Position numbers and translations under genes: made by a program
The notes under the pieces: model-generated
Seen by the model: only the letters and a program-made list of their open reading frames with translations
What the model was told of the DNA's origin: nothing
The model's database searches: none
NCBI GenBank assembly: GCA_030248225.1
Contig: JASANE010019435.1
Coordinates: 1-64,000 of the forward strand
From: Trileptium ribeirensis
Taxonomy: Eukaryota; Nematoda; Enoplea; Enoplida; Thoracostomopsidae
Reading direction: 5' to 3'
Length of the DNA: 64,000 bases
Shown: positions 61,101-64,000 of the stretch, one piece after another
Layout: each line of letters begins with the position of its first letter
Position numbering within the stretch: the first letter of the stretch is position 1

Positions 61101-63051
61101 TATTGGCGGCTTGTCGCTATTCATGGATATGACTCGGATCCAAAAACAATACTTATGTATCAGATAAAAAATGAATTTTTTGATAATAACTACATTTTAT
61201 AAAACCTAAAACGAGAAAAAGTTATATATACTACTCACTCACTGGGGAAACTAGTTAGTTTGCCTCCAGTATTGTGTTTCAAATTTTACCTCTGTTTCGA
61301 AATTTCACTGCCATGTAACGTTAACCCAGCGTGAGTAAAAAATTCTCTTTAGTTTGTAGATTTTGTTAATTTTTTATAAATTGTTTATTGATGGAAATAA
61401 ATATGACTGTCTTGGCTTGACCAAACTACCAACATCGCATGGGCGATCCTAAATTTGATATCCGAGTGTGAGTCCAGAGTCCATACTAGGCAGACTTAGT
61501 TTGAAAAAGTTAGGTTTTCGCGTAGAGTAGAAAACGGGCAGTAATCGAGTTCGGAACTGGTCTACCTAACATAATCGAATACCCGAAAGTACTGTGATAC
61601 GTCAAATACGTGTAAATTGACAATTGATTGCAATTATGCATATCTAATAAAAGTTTTAATTTTACCGATTTTTAGCCCAGCGTTGAAGAAAATTTGGAGA
61701 TTATTATTGAAATGTAGAAAAATCCACATATTTTAGCCCGTTAGCGAAAAATTCAATAATGTTAGCAGTGCTGAAAACTACCTGGGGATTCCGTTGCATG
61801 TACCGGGGGAAGCCTAAATTTACCTGAGGGTCATGAACCCCGAGCAGAGGTCGAAACATTTTGCCCCTCTTTACCTGGAAATACTAAAGCACATGATATC
61901 CAATACAATGTTGAACTTATTTAGATGTCAATAAATTAAGATATGTCCCATCTTTGTCTGTCCATCGACGTAGAACACAAAAGGTCCACGTTCTATGTAT
62001 ATATACATTTGCTGGCTCCGAAAATGCGATTCCGTTAAACATATTTTGGAGGTAAGTATTTTGGCCGCGGCCCGGCACTGGCGACCAACACACGATTACG
62101 AACGGGTCTACATTCTTGAAAACGCGGAAGGAGCGGGCCGGCCCGAAAAATTTCGGCCTTTATCTTCGCTACTTGCTACCTGAATTAGCTAGTATTAGCA
62201 GTAATAAATTTTGAACACGAAGTCTATTTATACATTAAATTTAAAATGGATACTATAATGCTTATCTGAACATAGAAATTATATATTGCTTAGATAGAAA
62301 CGTAACGTGTGTCCGATTAAAATTTATTTAAACGATATGACTGATTGATATAACAATATAAGCTATATTTCAGCTTACAATTTTAAATGTATGTATAATA
62401 TACGAAGAATAATAATAATAATAACCGTACATTATATATTTACTCTTTGTTTTGGAGTGGTCACAACAATATTATTTACACATGTACTTGAAAGGAGAGA
62501 TCGTACAGTTTGGATGGACAGTATGTTGCTTTGGTGGTGGCGGATCATCAAATATTTGCATAGCAGCAGCCTTATGAAAATGGCTTATGTACGCAAAGCC
62601 GCATCGTGAATACTAACTAATACTCTTGTCAACGTGACATTTAAGCTTATGGCTTATCGTTCGATTAAATATTACTTGGACGATGAACCTCGTGTACAAG
62701 CGTATATATATGTGTGTCCGTGGTGGTAAACTACGATTTGTGTAAACGGGAACTGTCCAACTTTCATAATGGCGCACACGCATATATTTTTAATAGGAAA
62801 TATATACTCCATATATGTACGTAACATATATATATGATATAAGAATTTGAAAGACAAGTCCATACAATACCCATTAGAGAGTAATATTAGCCATCCACCC
62901 TAATATAAAGTCAGAAACGAACTTGGGTTAAGTTGTAGTCGTTGTAGTTTCGATTAATGAACCCGAACCGTACCTGTCGCGTAGTTTTGAAGTCTCGTAG
63001 GACAGGGCATACCGGGAATGATTTCGATTAGGGGGAGAAGGGGTGAGCAAG

Positions 63052-63149
63052 TTATGATAAAACACTTCTGGGGAAAGTTATGATAAAATACATCTGGGGC
63101 AGTCCAAGATAAAGCACATCTGGGGAAGATTATGATAATACACATCTGG
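63052..63149. repeat. Minisatellite, about 26-bp unit, four copies
   Basis: Imperfect units of TTATGATAAAACACATCTGG plus a few bases: starts at about 63052, 63078, 63104 and 63130. The third unit is altered at its start (TCCAAGATAAAG). It lies in single-copy sequence, so it has no mirror in arm 1. Confidence 0.8.
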
Positions 63150-63739
63150 ATCTGAGGCAAAGTTGTCCCCAGGTTTAAGGGTTACCTCCTTAAAACAAAC
63201 CCCTTCTCAAGCCATGTTCAGTGGGTACACTTCCCGCGTACCGAAGTAGCAGGAAAATTTAGGTAAACTGATAATAATTCGGGTAAATCCGGGCAAAATT
63301 GACAAATCTGCATTTATCTTCTGAAAGGCAGATCGGATGACGTGAAGTTGGCAGGGGGCACCTTGACACAGGATTAGAAAATAGCAAGGCTATGCGAGAA
63401 TGTCTGACTTCAGTGGGTCACCCCTACACCTATTGGCGCATAATGTTATGTATTTAGTAATGTCTGTATGATATATCTATAACTAAATATATATGTATCA
63501 TAACATAAAAATCGCCTCCGGACAACCGTCCCTTACCAAACTTACCCCCGAACATTTCGTCACTGGCCAGGATCGCAGCCACGGGTGCAGTACCGCACGC
63601 GCAGTATATACAGTATTCAAAACTGGGGAGGGCCGTTACAATAAAATTGGTGGACGGCTTTCTGTCGAAAACTGGGAGTGCCCCCACTACCCTCCGCGTG
63701 CTGCGCATTATGCTGACCGTTAGGCAGTGTTTACATTGC

Positions 63740-63930
63740 ATTCAATACAATCCGAACCGATACGACTAAACTGTGAACCTACCGTGTATGTATATATTTT
63801 TTTCGCACTGCTTCATTCGATTCAGATCCGACAAACATGCCTATGCAATTTCAGGTCGGTTCGGATTGGAAGCATATGTAGTGTGCACACTCTATAAAAA
63901 CATGCGTCCGATTCGGATAGGATCAAACGA
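63740..63930. repeat. Small inverted-repeat element, right flank
   Basis: CAATCCGAACCGATACGA at about 63748 pairs with GGTCGGTTCGGATTGG at about 63855. GTCCGATTCGGATAGGATC follows at about 63907. The layout resembles the element at 18390-18590 without close sequence identity. Confidence 0.4.
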
Positions 63931-64000
63931 AATGGGAAGCTCCCTTAGACATACACATAGCCTTGGTTCGGATTTGAATTGGTAAGGGAACGAATTAGCC

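Larger units (their letters stand above)
32039..61866 (-). repeat. Arm 2 of giant interrupted palindrome
   Basis: Reverse-complement copy of arm 1. It carries mirrored versions of every element described there: LINE fragments, foldback elements, tandem duplication and all 12 semaphorin exons, but the exons are damaged. It lacks about 549 bp found in arm 1 at roughly 26050-26598. The outer end is at 61866, where the match to 615 stops. Beyond it the sequence is single-copy in this window, so it is probably the natural upstream continuation of the locus. Apart from the elements listed separately, no further gene is visible in this arm. Confidence 0.96.
61867..64000. other. Single-copy right flank beyond arm 2
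   Basis: This sequence has no partner in arm 1 because arm 1 ends at 615. It is the likely upstream continuation of the real locus. It holds a short minisatellite at 63052-63149 and a small inverted-repeat element near 63740-63930. Open frames on both strands at 63454-63741 overlap each other and show no family resemblance I can name. No gene is supported. Confidence 0.7.

Noticed and set aside
615..61866. Simple missed hairpin adapter as full explanation
   Set aside because: That would turn at the insert ends without a loop. Here both turns leave single-copy loops (about 1.08 kb and 2.8 kb) and one has AGGGGC microhomology, so template switching fits better.
63454..63741. 95-codon minus frame in the right flank as a possible gene
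   Set aside because: It overlaps an equally long plus frame, and I see no domain, signal or splice pattern.
1..64000. Bacterial operons, CRISPR arrays, prophage or integron
   Set aside because: No long open frames, no ribosome-binding pattern and no regular spaced repeats; the gene is intron-split.

Overview
The window is eukaryotic genomic DNA, most likely from an arthropod. It is AT-rich, rich in decayed transposons, and holds one recognisable gene split by GT-AG introns. That gene is a class 1 (Sema1a-type) transmembrane semaphorin. Sema domain, PSI module, one membrane helix and a long cytoplasmic tail follow one another with no Ig domain, which is the class 1 layout. The arthropod call rests on this gene class and on the C-terminal residues KVKKVYL; I have not confirmed it against a database. 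There is no prokaryotic, organellar, tRNA, rRNA or CRISPR signal.

The dominant structure is a very large interrupted palindrome. Arm 1 (about 615-30959) is repeated in reverse complement as arm 2 (about 32039-61866) around a single-copy spacer (30960-32038). A position x in arm 1 pairs with about 62485-x in arm 2 up to about 26.0 kb, and with about 63030-x beyond that. The step comes from roughly 549 bp present in arm 1 and missing from arm 2. To the left of arm 1, positions 8-614 are a third copy of 3441-4047, again inverted, joined at a short shared AGGGGC. To the right of arm 2, 61867-64000 is single-copy within the window. The order +, -, + of the same block, with single-copy loops at each turn, is what serial strand-switching produces. 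It could be a real inverted amplification or an amplification/assembly artefact.

Layout of arm 1, mirrored in arm 2: 0.6-4.3 kb has no gene and one dispersed repeat. 4.35-5.35 kb holds a decayed LINE reverse transcriptase (minus strand). 7.8-8.8 kb holds a foldback element and a 182-bp tandem duplication. 9.06-10.2 kb holds a dispersed repeat and a LINE C-terminus (plus). 13.45-13.68 kb is a hairpin repeat. 14.56-15.05 kb is a possible Ty3/gypsy-like protease remnant (minus). 16.67-29.75 kb carries 12 coding exons of the semaphorin (plus), with a third LINE fragment at 26.1-27.0 kb inside an intron.

The 12 arm 1 exons join in phase into 884 codons without a stop; the exon or exons with the signal peptide are not found. 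The arm 2 copy is broken by in-frame stops, frameshifts and lost splice sites. Arm 1 is therefore the functional or accurately sequenced copy. Arm 2 is either a decaying inverted duplicate or a low-accuracy copy of the same locus.
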